A stretch of 64,000 nt of DNA from Cellulophaga sp. BC115SP. Lineage in GTDB: Bacteria > Bacteroidota > Bacteroidia > Cytophagales > Spirosomataceae. The DNA lies in the NCBI RefSeq assembly GCF_009905545.1, contig NZ_JAAALB010000017.1, positions 62,001-126,000 on the forward strand, given 5' to 3'. The first letter of the stretch is position 1; the number at the start of each line of letters is the position of its first letter. This document shows, piece after piece, positions 41,056-49,822 of this stretch. Under the pieces are notes generated by a model. It had not been told where the DNA came from, did no database searches, and saw only the letters and a program-made list of their open reading frames with translations. A program made the position numbers and the translations under genes.

Positions 41056-41084
41056 ACACCTGTCTGGATTTTCTGGGCAGGTGT
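41056..41084. terminator. Second hairpin in the convergent gap
   Basis: ACACCTG (41056-41062) pairs with CAGGTGT (41078-41084), followed by TTCTTTT on the plus strand. The stem shares ACCTGTC with the hairpin 40 bases upstream, so the two hairpins may be related copies. It lies just past the stop of the anti-sigma-like gene. Confidence 0.6.
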
Positions 41085-41092
41085 TTCTTTTA

Positions 41093-41575
41093 CTAACGAT
41101 TTACCTTTGTTTCAATTTCTTGCTGAAGCTTGGTGTTTTCTTTTATCAAAGACTCTGCTTTGAAATAAAAGTACACAGCCAAAACCAAAAATATCTTTGA
41201 CAACACAAATACCGCAATGAAGGCTGGTCGCCAAAATTTATGCACTTTGATGTGTGTATTATCGTATTCCACCTCCAGATAACTTGTATCTGCTTTAGGT
41301 TTTTCTTCATGATGCCCTCCCTGTTCTGTAAACTCCCATTTTTTGAGGTCATTCGTTTCTTCTTTATATTTCAATCTATCACGAATAACTGGGGGAGGTG
41401 GTACGGCTTGTACCATAAAATGCTGATTTATGGTAACGCTCAGTTGGCTTAAGGCATCGGCAATTTCTGGAAATTCATAGGCATATTGCTCTACCTGTTG
41501 TTGCTCTGACTCATTAGCCACACCCAACAGATATGCTTCCAGAACACCACTTTCTATGTATGTTTGCGTATTCAA
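41093..41575 (-). CDS. Anti-sigma-factor-like membrane protein
   Basis: 160 residues. The N-terminus IESGVLEAYLLGVANESEQQ and following EQYAYEFPEIADALSQL resembles the helical N-terminal domain of RskA-type anti-sigma factors. A single hydrophobic helix (about 118-137: FIAVFVLSKIFLVLAVYFYF) follows and the C-terminus is a short coiled-coil-like tail (SLIKENTKLQQEIETKVNR). No zinc-finger HxxxCxxC motif is present. It follows the sigma-like gene by 18 bases, the usual order. It should hold the sigma factor at the membrane; the C-terminal sensor part is unusually short. Confidence 0.7.
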   Translation of the reverse strand: MNTQTYIESGVLEAYLLGVANESEQQQVEQYAYEFPEIADALSQLSVTINQHFMVQAVPPPPVIRDRLKYKEETNDLKKWEFTEQGGHHEEKPKADTSYLEVEYDNTHIKVHKFWRPAFIAVFVLSKIFLVLAVYFYFKAESLIKENTKLQQEIETKVNR

Positions 41576-41593
41576 TTTAGTTCAAAATTAGGA

Positions 41594-42031
41594 TTAACGA
41601 AATAGTTTAAAATACTCGTTGAAAGCCTTCAATACTCTTTCTCTTGAGATATTGAGTTTTTCGGCAATCACTTCAGGCTTTAAGCCTTGTCTAAACGATA
41701 AGTCAAACACTAGTTTTGGAATGGCATCCTCCGAAACTAGGTTTTCGTTAATAGGAGGTGAAGTCGAACTTGCATATTTTGTTTTATATTCAACAGCTTT
41801 TGCTCTTGCATTACGTATAATACAAATAGTTTTATTCACCACATTTTCATTACATCCTTGCAAGGATATAGAACTAAATAACGATACCAGCACCTCCTGT
41901 GCTAGTTGTTCGTTTGGAATAATTTGAAGAATTACCCCATAAGCTAGTGCTCCATACTGGTCATACATAGACAAATGATCAGAGTAAACAGCTAACTTTT
42001 TTCCCAATAGATTATTGTTTGACGGCTCCAA
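41594..42031 (-). CDS. Short divergent ECF-type sigma factor
   Basis: 145 residues. The first half, MYDQYGALAYGVILQIIPNE then QLAQEVLVSLF, matches ECF region 2.1-2.2 (LYDRYAPALYGVI... pattern). The part that should hold the DNA-melting and -10 recognition helix is short and diverged. The last 35 residues, GLKPEVIAEKLNISRERVLK, form a region 4 helix-turn-helix. The protein is 30-40 residues shorter than a typical ECF factor. It is paired with the anti-sigma-like gene. It may be a functional minimal sigma factor or a regulator that no longer melts DNA. Confidence 0.7.
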   Translation of the reverse strand: MEPSNNNLLGKKLAVYSDHLSMYDQYGALAYGVILQIIPNEQLAQEVLVSLFSSISLQGCNENVVNKTICIIRNARAKAVEYKTKYASSTSPPINENLVSEDAIPKLVFDLSFRQGLKPEVIAEKLNISRERVLKAFNEYFKLFR

Positions 42032-42376
42032 TATACTTATTTGGTTTTGATGTAATTTTCCCTACGGAAATATAAATTAAAATGCCTATACCGCTTGTTT
42101 TGCACGGTTATAAGACAACAAAATGGTTTATTGATAACTATAGTAAAACTAAGGATTATCGCCTGTGTTTCCAAATTTGGAGTGGCTTTTCAACTGGCTA
42201 TACAGAATCATTCTAACCAAAATCAATATCTATATCTACACTTAAGAATTTTTAACACAAAGTATCAAATATTTTCTCCAACTTTGTGTTATAATAAAGT
42301 ATACGTACAGAATCGTACCTAGTTGAGCGTCAATTACTGACCTAATTTTTTACATATTCAAACAAATTATACATTC
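42032..42376. other. Gene-poor gap of 345 bases between sigma and barrel genes
   Basis: Divergent genes flank it. The only structure I see is a hairpin with 11-base perfect arms TAACACAAAGT (42253-42263) and ACTTTGTGTTA (42281-42291). No clean TTTG / TAnnTTTG pair is visible for either gene. No credible coding frame. Confidence 0.5.
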
Positions 42377-43204
42377 ATGAAAAAGGCTTTACTCGTAAGT
42401 TTACTACTGGGAGGTGCAAGTACAGGCACAATTGCTCAGTCCGTGGATGATTCAAAGCCATTGACTATCACACCTCAAGTATCTATTGAACAGTTTAACT
42501 GGATTGAAAATTATACGACAGGAAAAGCAGGAATAAAGTTTGAGCTAAAACCCTCAAGCAAGCTAAATATCAATTTGGATTTAGGGGCTTATAAAAATAT
42601 CAATAAACCTTATGCAACGCAGTCAAGTGGAAACGCCTTAAGCATAAATTTTAGTGATTATAAAACAGCTCCGCCCTACTCTGCTAGTATTAATCCGCTT
42701 TATAATCAACCAAAGGCTAACCTCTCTGGTTTTTATGCTAATATAGATGCAGGTGTTCCTTTCAAACTTAGTGATACCTCAAAAATAAGCATAGAGCCAT
42801 TTATCGGTTTAGAAGGCAAAATGTGGAGCCGTTCATTGATATATGGACAGGAAGGAGAACAAACAGTTTTTGAAGAAAAATATAAGTTTCTCTCCCCAAG
42901 TCTTGGTGCAAAATTGAATTATACCTCTAAATCAAAAGTCAAATTAACTTTAAGAATAGGTGTTAGCTATCCAGCTTTATCAAAGCTCAAAACAGATGAA
43001 AAAAACCTTACTGCTCCTAATACTGAATTTAACTTGTCTAAGCACTTATCGCCTTCAATAGAGGCTTCTGCAAAGATGAAAAAGCTTACGATAAAGATTC
43101 GGTATGAAAGACTTAACTTAGGCTCTACAGACTCATTGAAAGGTGTTACACAACCTTCTACCAAAGCCAATGTAACAGGATTCTCGATTGGATATGATTT
43201 CTAG
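42377..43204 (+). CDS. Exported beta-rich protein, probable outer-membrane barrel
   Basis: 275 residues with a signal peptide (MKKALLVSLLLGGASTGTIAQ). The rest alternates polar and hydrophobic residues (ISIEPFIGLEGKMWSRSLI, KVKLTLRIGVSYPAL, KLTIKIRYERLNLG) and ends GFSIGYDF with a terminal Phe, as expected of an outer-membrane barrel of about 12 strands. No family recognised. Adjacent divergent sigma/anti-sigma genes could control it, by analogy with other Bacteroidota pairs, but no operator is seen. The following terminator is shared with nuoJ. Confidence 0.72.
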   Translation: MKKALLVSLLLGGASTGTIAQSVDDSKPLTITPQVSIEQFNWIENYTTGKAGIKFELKPSSKLNINLDLGAYKNINKPYATQSSGNALSINFSDYKTAPPYSASINPLYNQPKANLSGFYANIDAGVPFKLSDTSKISIEPFIGLEGKMWSRSLIYGQEGEQTVFEEKYKFLSPSLGAKLNYTSKSKVKLTLRIGVSYPALSKLKTDEKNLTAPNTEFNLSKHLSPSIEASAKMKKLTIKIRYERLNLGSTDSLKGVTQPSTKANVTGFSIGYDF

Positions 43205-43236
43205 AATTTTAGACTATAACTTAACATTTTATTAAA

Positions 43237-43289
43237 AGATATATCAACAAAAAAGGGAGCCGAAAGCTCCCTTTTTTGTTGATATATCT
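43237..43289. terminator. Strong bidirectional terminator closing the nuo operon
   Basis: Two perfectly complementary 24-base arms (43237-43260 and 43266-43289) with loop CGAAA. The inner stem is GGGAGC/GCTCCC flanked by A6/T6, so U runs follow on both strands. It is 6 bases from the nuoJ stop and 33 bases from the barrel gene stop. Confidence 0.92.
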
Positions 43290-43294
43290 AAAAT

Positions 43295-43804
43295 TTAGAA
43301 ATTTCTTTCTCCTGCTTCTCTCTTACCTAGCATTACTGCACCCACCATTGCTACAAAGAACAAGATTGATACTAACTCAAAAGGAAGAAGATAATTGCGA
43401 TATAAGAGCTTACCTAAATTCTCAACCATACCCGTTTGAGAATCATATAAAGCATTATCAGCACCTGTACCTAGATTGATTTTGCGTGTTGCTGCAATAA
43501 AAATTACTAAGACAGTACCACCTACAACAGCCCCAGCCAACTTTGTTAAGTTAGTTTTCGAATCAGGGGAGTTTCGTCGTAGATCGAGCATCATGATTAC
43601 AAACAAGAACAATACCATAATAGCTCCAGCATAAACGATGATATTAACCGCCATCAAGAACTGCGCGTTGAGCAATACATAGTGTCCTGAAATACAAAAG
43701 AACGTAAACACCAAATACAATACACTGTGAATTGGGTTTTTGGAAAGTACAACCATCAACGCACTAATTAACGTAAGGGCTGTAAGAAAGTACCAAAATT
43801 GCAT
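43295..43804 (-). CDS. nuoJ: NADH-quinone oxidoreductase subunit J
   Basis: 169-residue integral membrane subunit of complex I with about five helices. The start WYFLTALTLISALMVVLSKN and the YVLLNAQFLMAVNIIVYAGA segment, then IMVLFLFVIMMLDLR, are the standard NuoJ signature. It helps connect the hydrophilic arm to the proton-pumping subunits. It is the last nuo gene here: a strong terminator follows at once, and nuoK is missing. Confidence 0.93.
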   Translation of the reverse strand: MQFWYFLTALTLISALMVVLSKNPIHSVLYLVFTFFCISGHYVLLNAQFLMAVNIIVYAGAIMVLFLFVIMMLDLRRNSPDSKTNLTKLAGAVVGGTVLVIFIAATRKINLGTGADNALYDSQTGMVENLGKLLYRNYLLPFELVSILFFVAMVGAVMLGKREAGERNF

Positions 43805-43861
43805 ATTTTTCGAATTTAAACAGGTAAAAATACCTTCTGCTGTTAAATCTATAAATGTTTC

Positions 43862-44380
43862 TTATTTCCAACCATCACGTAGATAACGGTCATCCATTTT
43901 TTCTACGAGTTTATCTTTACCGAAAATTACTTCGTTACGGTCGTTGAAAACAGGTACCATTTTGTCATGGCGTAAGAAAATAGCCTCTTTAGGACAAGCT
44001 TCTTCGCAAAGTCCACAGAAGATACAACGAAGCATATTGATTTCATATACTTTAGCGTATTTCTCTTCGCGGTACAAAGTTTCTTCTCCTTTTTTACGTT
44101 CTTCGGCTACCATAGAGATTGCTTCGGCAGGACAAGCTACGGCACAAAGACCACAAGCTGTACAGCGTTCTGCTCCGTTTTGATCTCTTTTCAAGATATG
44201 GTGCCCACGAAATATAGGACCTAAATATCTTTTTTGCTCAGGATAACGAATTGTTACTGGCTTTTGAAAGAAGTGCTTGAGGGTAGTTAACATCCCACCT
44301 GCAATCGCTGGCAAATATATACGCTCTGCTAGCGTCAATTCTTCTTGTTCTAATACTTTCGTTCTATTACTTAATTTCAT
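43862..44380 (-). CDS. nuoI: NADH-quinone oxidoreductase subunit I
   Basis: 172-residue 8Fe ferredoxin-type subunit of the peripheral arm. Two CxxCxxCxxxCP motifs are present: CTACGLCAVACP and CIFCGLCEEACP, binding clusters N6a and N6b that relay electrons towards subunit B. A short amphipathic N-terminus (LTTLKHFFQKPVTIRYPE) anchors it. Follows nuoH with a 41-base gap. Confidence 0.96.
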   Translation of the reverse strand: MKLSNRTKVLEQEELTLAERIYLPAIAGGMLTTLKHFFQKPVTIRYPEQKRYLGPIFRGHHILKRDQNGAERCTACGLCAVACPAEAISMVAEERKKGEETLYREEKYAKVYEINMLRCIFCGLCEEACPKEAIFLRHDKMVPVFNDRNEVIFGKDKLVEKMDDRYLRDGWK

Positions 44381-44421
44381 ACTAAGTCAGTAAAAGTTGG
44401 GATATTGAAGGCTATTGGGGA

Positions 44422-45588
44422 TTAACGAGCCAATGCTGTTTTCTTTTTCTTTCCTCCAGCAATCGAGTGATAAATAAACAAACCTACAACCAAAACAGGA
44501 ATACCTGCAATGGCGATACCGATTGAGGCCAAGCTTGACAAATTAAATTCAGCTGGTAACAAAATGATAAGACCCGTCCATACTACATTGAACATGGCGA
44601 TTGGAATCAAGCCTGTCCAGCCTAAGTTCATCAATTGGTCATAACGGAAACGTGGTAATGTCCAACGAACCCACATGAACACAAACACAAAGAATAATGC
44701 TTTTCCGATTAATGCGCCGAAACCAATAAAGTTTGCAACATTTTCGCCAAATGAATTGACTACTGTTTCGTAGAATGGATAGTCATAACCTCCAAAATAC
44801 AAAGTAGCCATTACTGCGCCTGAAACAAACATGTTGATGTATTCTGCAAACAAATAGAAACCTAATTTCATTGAAGAATACTCTGTATGGTAACCACCAA
44901 TCAATTCAGTTTCACATTCAGGTAAGTCAAATGGAGTACGATTACACTCTGCAAAAGCACAAATAATAAAAAGAATAAACCCTACTGGTTGGTAAAGGAT
45001 ATTCCAGTGTCCATTTTGTTGCGCTTCAACGATTGCTTTGGTTGACAAAGAACCTGTCATCATCAAGATAGAGATGATTGAAAGACCCATTGCTAATTCG
45101 TAAGAGATATTTTGCGAAGCCGCACGGATAGCTCCCAATAAAGAGTACTTGTTGTTAGATGCCCAACCACCTACTAAGATACCATAAACACCAAGAGATA
45201 CGATACCAAATACCCACAAAATACCGATGTTTACATCGATACCTTGCAAGTCAAATTTCACACCATTACCTAAGTCAATAGTATCGCCAAAAGGAATTAC
45301 AGCAGAAGTCATAAGTGCTGTAAACATAGACAAACATGGGCCTAGAATAAAGAGCCATTTACTTGAATTAGCAGGAATAAAATCTTCTTTCATAAACATC
45401 TTTACAGCATCGGCAAGAGGCTGTAAGATACCAAATGGTCCCGCTCTATCTGGACCAACACGGTCTTGAAAGAAGGCAGCAAAAATACGCTCGAAATAAG
45501 TAGAGTACGCTGCTACGCCCAAGGTGATAGCAAAGATAACACCTACATATATGGCTTTTGCGGTAAATACTGTGGATGTAAGTTCCAT
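44422..45588 (-). CDS. nuoH: NADH-quinone oxidoreductase subunit H
   Basis: 388-residue membrane subunit at the quinone-binding interface. The family signatures are present: AAFFQDRVGPDRAGPFGILQ and ECNRTPFDLPECETELIGGYHTEYS (in two parts), the latter holding the glutamates of the E-channel. A later FVFVFMWVRWTLPRFRYDQL is also typical. It is longer at the C-terminus, with a positively charged GGKKKKTALAR tail. Fifty bases after nuoG. Confidence 0.96.
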   Translation of the reverse strand: MELTSTVFTAKAIYVGVIFAITLGVAAYSTYFERIFAAFFQDRVGPDRAGPFGILQPLADAVKMFMKEDFIPANSSKWLFILGPCLSMFTALMTSAVIPFGDTIDLGNGVKFDLQGIDVNIGILWVFGIVSLGVYGILVGGWASNNKYSLLGAIRAASQNISYELAMGLSIISILMMTGSLSTKAIVEAQQNGHWNILYQPVGFILFIICAFAECNRTPFDLPECETELIGGYHTEYSSMKLGFYLFAEYINMFVSGAVMATLYFGGYDYPFYETVVNSFGENVANFIGFGALIGKALFFVFVFMWVRWTLPRFRYDQLMNLGWTGLIPIAMFNVVWTGLIILLPAEFNLSSLASIGIAIAGIPVLVVGLFIYHSIAGGKKKKTALAR

Positions 45589-45638
45589 GAATATACAATA
45601 TTAGTGCTATTGACTACTGTTGACAGTAGCGACAAAAA

Positions 45639-46655
45639 TTATTTCAACTGCTTTTGTGGTTCCAAAAATGAACGATCACGATTATCGTCAATTTGCTTAT
45701 ACTGTTCAGCAGCTTGCTTCAATGGGAAAGCAGGTTTGATAGAGCTTGCACCATATTTATTCGCTGAAATCACAGAATGACGAGCTACTTTCATTGGGCC
45801 TTCGATAGTCCAATCAGAAGTTTTCTTACGTTCAAAACGACAAGTATTACAGATAAAGTCTTGTACTTCACCCCACTCATTTTTACGAGCAGTTACACGA
45901 ATTACTTCATCGCCACGATACCATAAAGTTACTTTTCCTGAGCATTTACCACAATCACAGTGAGCATCTACAGGCTTAGTAAACCATACACGGTTTTTGA
46001 AACGATACGTTTTATCAGTCAAAGCACCTACTGGACAAACATCAATCACGTTTCCTGAAAAATCGTTATCAATCGCTTTCTCGATATAAGTACTAATTTC
46101 GGCATGGTCACCACGGTGCATTACCCCATGAACACGTCCTTCAGTAACTTGGTCTGCTGTGTACACGCAACGATAGCAAAGCACACAACGGTTCATATTC
46201 AATTGAATATATGGACCTAAATCCTGTGGTTCGAAAGTGTTACGTTCTTCGATGGTACGAGTTTTAGAAACACCATGTTCGAAAGTAAAATCTTGTAAGT
46301 GGCACTCCCCGGCTTGGTCACACACAGGGCAATCAAGAGGGTGATTCAACAATAAGAATTCTACTACACCTTTACGAGCCTCAAGCACTTGTGGACTGGT
46401 TGTGTTTTCCACAATCATACCATCCTGAACTTGAGTAATACAAGAAGGTACTAATTTTGGCATTGGACGAGGGTCTTTTTCAGAACCTGCAGTTACTTTC
46501 ACCAAACAAGCGCGGCATTTACCACCCGAACCCTTGAGTGGTTCGTAGTAACACATCGCTGGAGGGGCAACATGCGCACCGATTTGACGAGCCGCCTGCA
46601 TAATAGTGGTACCCGGTTCTACCTCAATAGTGATGTTATCAATAGTTACTTTCAT
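45639..46655 (-). CDS. nuoG: NADH-quinone oxidoreductase subunit G, short form
   Basis: 338 residues from the ATG at 46655 (MKVTIDNITIEVEPGTT); a longer frame to 46760 has an atypical N-terminus. It carries the plant-type 2Fe-2S domain (CYYEPLKGSGGKCRACLV), the His-Cys3 4Fe-4S segment (HPLDCPVCDQAGECHLQ), and CVLCYRCVY, and then a second zinc/Fe-type cluster (CDCGKC...CNTC). The molybdopterin-like C-terminal domain of enterobacterial NuoG (about 900 residues) is absent; this short form is common in Bacteroidota. The 92-base gap to nuoF contains a family E-like TTTGAAGATTTGA word. Confidence 0.92.
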   Translation of the reverse strand: MKVTIDNITIEVEPGTTIMQAARQIGAHVAPPAMCYYEPLKGSGGKCRACLVKVTAGSEKDPRPMPKLVPSCITQVQDGMIVENTTSPQVLEARKGVVEFLLLNHPLDCPVCDQAGECHLQDFTFEHGVSKTRTIEERNTFEPQDLGPYIQLNMNRCVLCYRCVYTADQVTEGRVHGVMHRGDHAEISTYIEKAIDNDFSGNVIDVCPVGALTDKTYRFKNRVWFTKPVDAHCDCGKCSGKVTLWYRGDEVIRVTARKNEWGEVQDFICNTCRFERKKTSDWTIEGPMKVARHSVISANKYGASSIKPAFPLKQAAEQYKQIDDNRDRSFLEPQKQLK

Positions 46656-46747
46656 TGTTCTCTTATTTGAAGATTTGAGAATTTGAAGGTTTTGCCTTAA
46701 ATAATCAAATTTAAAAAGACTTATTAATAGAAAAATATGGGCAAATC

Positions 46748-48088
46748 TTACAATGTCCAACTAGCACCTTCACGCATAAACACCGCACCAGGCTTTGTAG
46801 CTTCTTCTGGATGTTTTACGTGCCATTCAAACTCATCACGGAAGTGACGGATGGCTGCTGCCACTGGCCATGCTGCTGCATCTCCTAATGGACAAATGGT
46901 ATTTCCTTCGATTTTCTTCGCAACATCAACCAACAAATCAATGTCTTCCATACGACCTTTGCCATGCTCAATACGATGAATTACTTTATCCATCCAGCCT
47001 GTACCTTCACGACATGGAGAACATTGTCCACATGATTCATGATGGTAAAAACGAGCAAATGTTAACGTATTATGTACGATACAAGTAGTTTCGTCCATTA
47101 CGATAAAACCACCTGACCCTAACATTGTACCTGTAGCAAAACCACCATCAGATAACGATTCGTAAGTCATCAAACGATTTTCACCGTTGGTTGTTTTCAA
47201 GATTAATTCTGCTGGTAAGATGGGTACTGACGAACCTCCCGCTACAACAGCCTTGAGCTTGTGTCCATCACGAATACCTCCACACCATTCGTCAGAATAG
47301 ATAAAATCCTCTACCGTAATACCTAGTGGAATTTCATAAACGCCAGGTTTGCGTACATGTCCAGAAACCGAAATCAATTTGGTACCTGCACTACGTCCTA
47401 CGCCTATTTTAGCATATTCTTCACCGCCGTTGTTTACAATCCAAGAAGTAGCGGCAATAGATTCTACGTTATTAACTACGGTTGGGCACTGATACAAACC
47501 TTTTACCGCAGGAAAAGGAGGCTTATTACGTGGATTACCACGTTTACCTTCCAAAGACTCTAGCAAAGCTGTTTCTTCACCACAGATATAGGCACCACCA
47601 CCAGGTTGTACAAAAAGGTCTAGATCATAACCTGAACCTAAGATGTTTTTACCTAACAATCCTTTATCATAAGCTTCTTGAATCGCTTTTTCTAGGATGT
47701 TAATCACATACATCAACTCACCACGCACATAGATGTATGAAGTATTGGCTCCCAAAGCATAAGAAGATACAATCATACCTTCGATTAAGGTATGTGGAGA
47801 CTTCATCATCAAATAGTGGTCTTTGAACGTACCAGGCTCTGATTCGTCGGCATTACAAACCAAATAGCGAGGTACACCCTCTGGTTTAGCCAAAAATGAC
47901 CATTTCATTCCTACAGGAAAACCTGCACCTCCACGACCACGCAAACCTGATTTTTTCACTTCTTCAGTTACTTCATCTGGCGCCATTGTCTTGATGGCTT
48001 TTTCTACCGCTGAATATCCACCATGCTTACGATAAACGTCGATGGTTTCAATACCAGGTACATCAATATGTTGGGTTAATATTTTCAT
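46748..48088 (-). CDS. nuoF: NADH-quinone oxidoreductase subunit F
   Basis: 446-residue NADH/FMN-binding subunit. GLRGRGGAGFPVGMKW and CNADESEPGTFKD bind FMN and NADH, GAGAYICGEETALL-type sequence appears as GGGAYICGEETALLESLEG, and the N3 cluster is bound by SCGQCSPCREGTGW plus a downstream NTICPLGDAA cysteine. The start at 48088 (MKILTQHIDV) is clean. The gene before it on the same strand is the phytanoyl-CoA dioxygenase-like gene instead of nuoE. Confidence 0.96.
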   Translation of the reverse strand: MKILTQHIDVPGIETIDVYRKHGGYSAVEKAIKTMAPDEVTEEVKKSGLRGRGGAGFPVGMKWSFLAKPEGVPRYLVCNADESEPGTFKDHYLMMKSPHTLIEGMIVSSYALGANTSYIYVRGELMYVINILEKAIQEAYDKGLLGKNILGSGYDLDLFVQPGGGAYICGEETALLESLEGKRGNPRNKPPFPAVKGLYQCPTVVNNVESIAATSWIVNNGGEEYAKIGVGRSAGTKLISVSGHVRKPGVYEIPLGITVEDFIYSDEWCGGIRDGHKLKAVVAGGSSVPILPAELILKTTNGENRLMTYESLSDGGFATGTMLGSGGFIVMDETTCIVHNTLTFARFYHHESCGQCSPCREGTGWMDKVIHRIEHGKGRMEDIDLLVDVAKKIEGNTICPLGDAAAWPVAAAIRHFRDEFEWHVKHPEEATKPGAVFMREGASWTL

Positions 48089-48145
48089 GTGATTAAAAAA
48101 TACATTAAAGCATGAAATGTTATTTTCAAGAAAAGTAAAAAGTGC

Positions 48146-49183
48146 TTATTCTGTCCAATCTTTTCCTTGTGAAATAATATCTTCTTGTGCCAAATTTGCA
48201 GGGTTTGCATAGATTGCTACCCCATTATAATAGCTTGTCTGAGACACATCTTTAGTTTCTGCACGGTGCTTAGGTTGCGCCTGTACTGTTGAATAATGGC
48301 AAACAAATGACTTGCGTGTCATTTCAGCATTATTGATACGACTTCCGCCATGTGCTAATGCTCCGTGCCAAATCAAAATATCACCCTTTTTAATCAAAAG
48401 TACTTTCTTTTGAATTCCGAACTTGGCGCATATTTTATCCAAATACTTACCAAATTGATCAGGGCTAAACAGCGACAAACCATGTTTGTACAAAATACCT
48501 GTAACTCCAAAATGAAACTTTGGCAATTTATGAGAGCCAGGATAATAGAACAAAGGACCAGAATCAGGGTGTACATCTTCTAGGGGAATCCAAGCAGCAG
48601 CTAAATGGCTCGGAACACCCGATGTTACCCAAGGATAATCCTGATGTGTACTTTGTTGACTACTATACTTAAAGATTAAACTTTGAAAAGCAGTAAGATC
48701 ATTATCCAATACGGCACGCAAAAAGGCTACAATATTGGGATGAGTCATTACTTTTTTGGCTCCAATCGAAGCATTGTGGTAATCATTAATACGAGCACCT
48801 ATGCTTTTCAACTTATCTTTTGGTATATCCTTTAGCTTGGCATCCTTAGTATTATTAAATTGATATACCAAAGCTGTCATATCATACTTCTCATGATTCT
48901 CGATGGTTTCTTCAACTTCATTCCAAAGATTATCTAACCATTGGGTCGGCAAAACATTTTCAAGAACCACAAAACCATTTTCTCTCCAGAATGCTAGCTT
49001 TTCTTTTAAATCAAAAGGCAACGACCCTTCAATTTTAACTTTATTTATTACTTGTTCCAAAGAAACATCCTTATCAACTAGTGGTAATGTTTCGCTATCA
49101 AAGTCTTTTGGACCTTGAGGCGCAACATAATGTCTAATTTGGTGATAAGGTCTTCTAAAGGTATTTTTCAAAAAAGCTATCAT
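48146..49183 (-). CDS. Phytanoyl-CoA dioxygenase-like protein inserted in the nuo operon
   Basis: 345-residue Fe(II)/2-oxoglutarate oxygenase of the PhyH family. The facial triad is suggested by THQDYPW (His and Asp) and IWHGALAHGGS (distal His), with TRKSFVCHY supplying the 2-oxoglutarate Arg. The N-terminus is basic and not a signal. PhyH-type proteins hydroxylate lipid, amino-acid or small-molecule substrates; this one's substrate is unknown. It lies 37 bases after nuoE and 58 bases before nuoF, on the same strand and so probably in the same transcript, without breaking either neighbour. Confidence 0.85.
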   Translation of the reverse strand: MIAFLKNTFRRPYHQIRHYVAPQGPKDFDSETLPLVDKDVSLEQVINKVKIEGSLPFDLKEKLAFWRENGFVVLENVLPTQWLDNLWNEVEETIENHEKYDMTALVYQFNNTKDAKLKDIPKDKLKSIGARINDYHNASIGAKKVMTHPNIVAFLRAVLDNDLTAFQSLIFKYSSQQSTHQDYPWVTSGVPSHLAAAWIPLEDVHPDSGPLFYYPGSHKLPKFHFGVTGILYKHGLSLFSPDQFGKYLDKICAKFGIQKKVLLIKKGDILIWHGALAHGGSRINNAEMTRKSFVCHYSTVQAQPKHRAETKDVSQTSYYNGVAIYANPANLAQEDIISQGKDWTE

Positions 49184-49220
49184 TAGGTAGAGGAATTAAG
49201 TATCAAATGATTTATTATAA

Positions 49221-49715
49221 TTATTTTGAAAGATCTTCGATGATGGCATCTACCTTTTCTGTCGTAAGGTTCATATAGTACTTCTCACGAATCTGAAAAA
49301 CTGGTCCCCAGCCACAAGCAGCAAGACATTCTACTTCTTTTACTGTAAACTTGCCATCTGCCGAAGTACCACCAGTATCAACACCCAATTTTTTCTTTAA
49401 GTGGTCATACACTTCACCACCGCCCATTAGGCAGCAAGGGCCTGTACGGCAGTATTCAATTACATGCTCACCCACAGGCTCAAGGTGGAACATCGTATAA
49501 AATGTGGCTACTTCATAAACCTCGATTGGCTTAATATTTAATAAGCCAGCTACATAGTCCATTACCTCAGAACTCAACCAACGCCACTCAGCTTGTGCTA
49601 AGTGTAAAATTGGAAGTAAAGCTGACTTTTGTTTACCTTCTGGATAACGTTTGATGATTTTGTGTACCCTCTCCAACGTATCTGCTGGAAACTGAACGGT
49701 TTGTGTGTTCGTCAT
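49221..49715 (-). CDS. nuoE: NADH-quinone oxidoreductase subunit E
   Basis: 164-residue thioredoxin-like 2Fe-2S subunit of the NADH module (cluster N1a). Cluster ligands are in CRTGPCCLMGG and ECLAACGWGP. The domain start PADTLERVHKIIKRYPEGKQ and the VYEVATFYTMFHLEPVG region are typical. An ATG five codons upstream (49730) is also possible. Normally nuoE and nuoF are adjacent; here the PhyH-like gene separates them. Confidence 0.95.
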   Translation of the reverse strand: MTNTQTVQFPADTLERVHKIIKRYPEGKQKSALLPILHLAQAEWRWLSSEVMDYVAGLLNIKPIEVYEVATFYTMFHLEPVGEHVIEYCRTGPCCLMGGGEVYDHLKKKLGVDTGGTSADGKFTVKEVECLAACGWGPVFQIREKYYMNLTTEKVDAIIEDLSK

Positions 49716-49822
49716 GTTCGGTATTAGCATTTCGGAAGGAATACTTTTGAATATTCCTTTTCGCTTCTAACTAAATATTTCTACTAAAACTATTGGGTCG
49801 ATTTGTTTGAAATGGAAAAACA

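Noticed and set aside
42095-42322. 75-codon plus-strand frame in the sigma/barrel gap
   Set aside because: Starts at a poor context and has no protein-like pattern; it contains the hairpin at 42253-42291.
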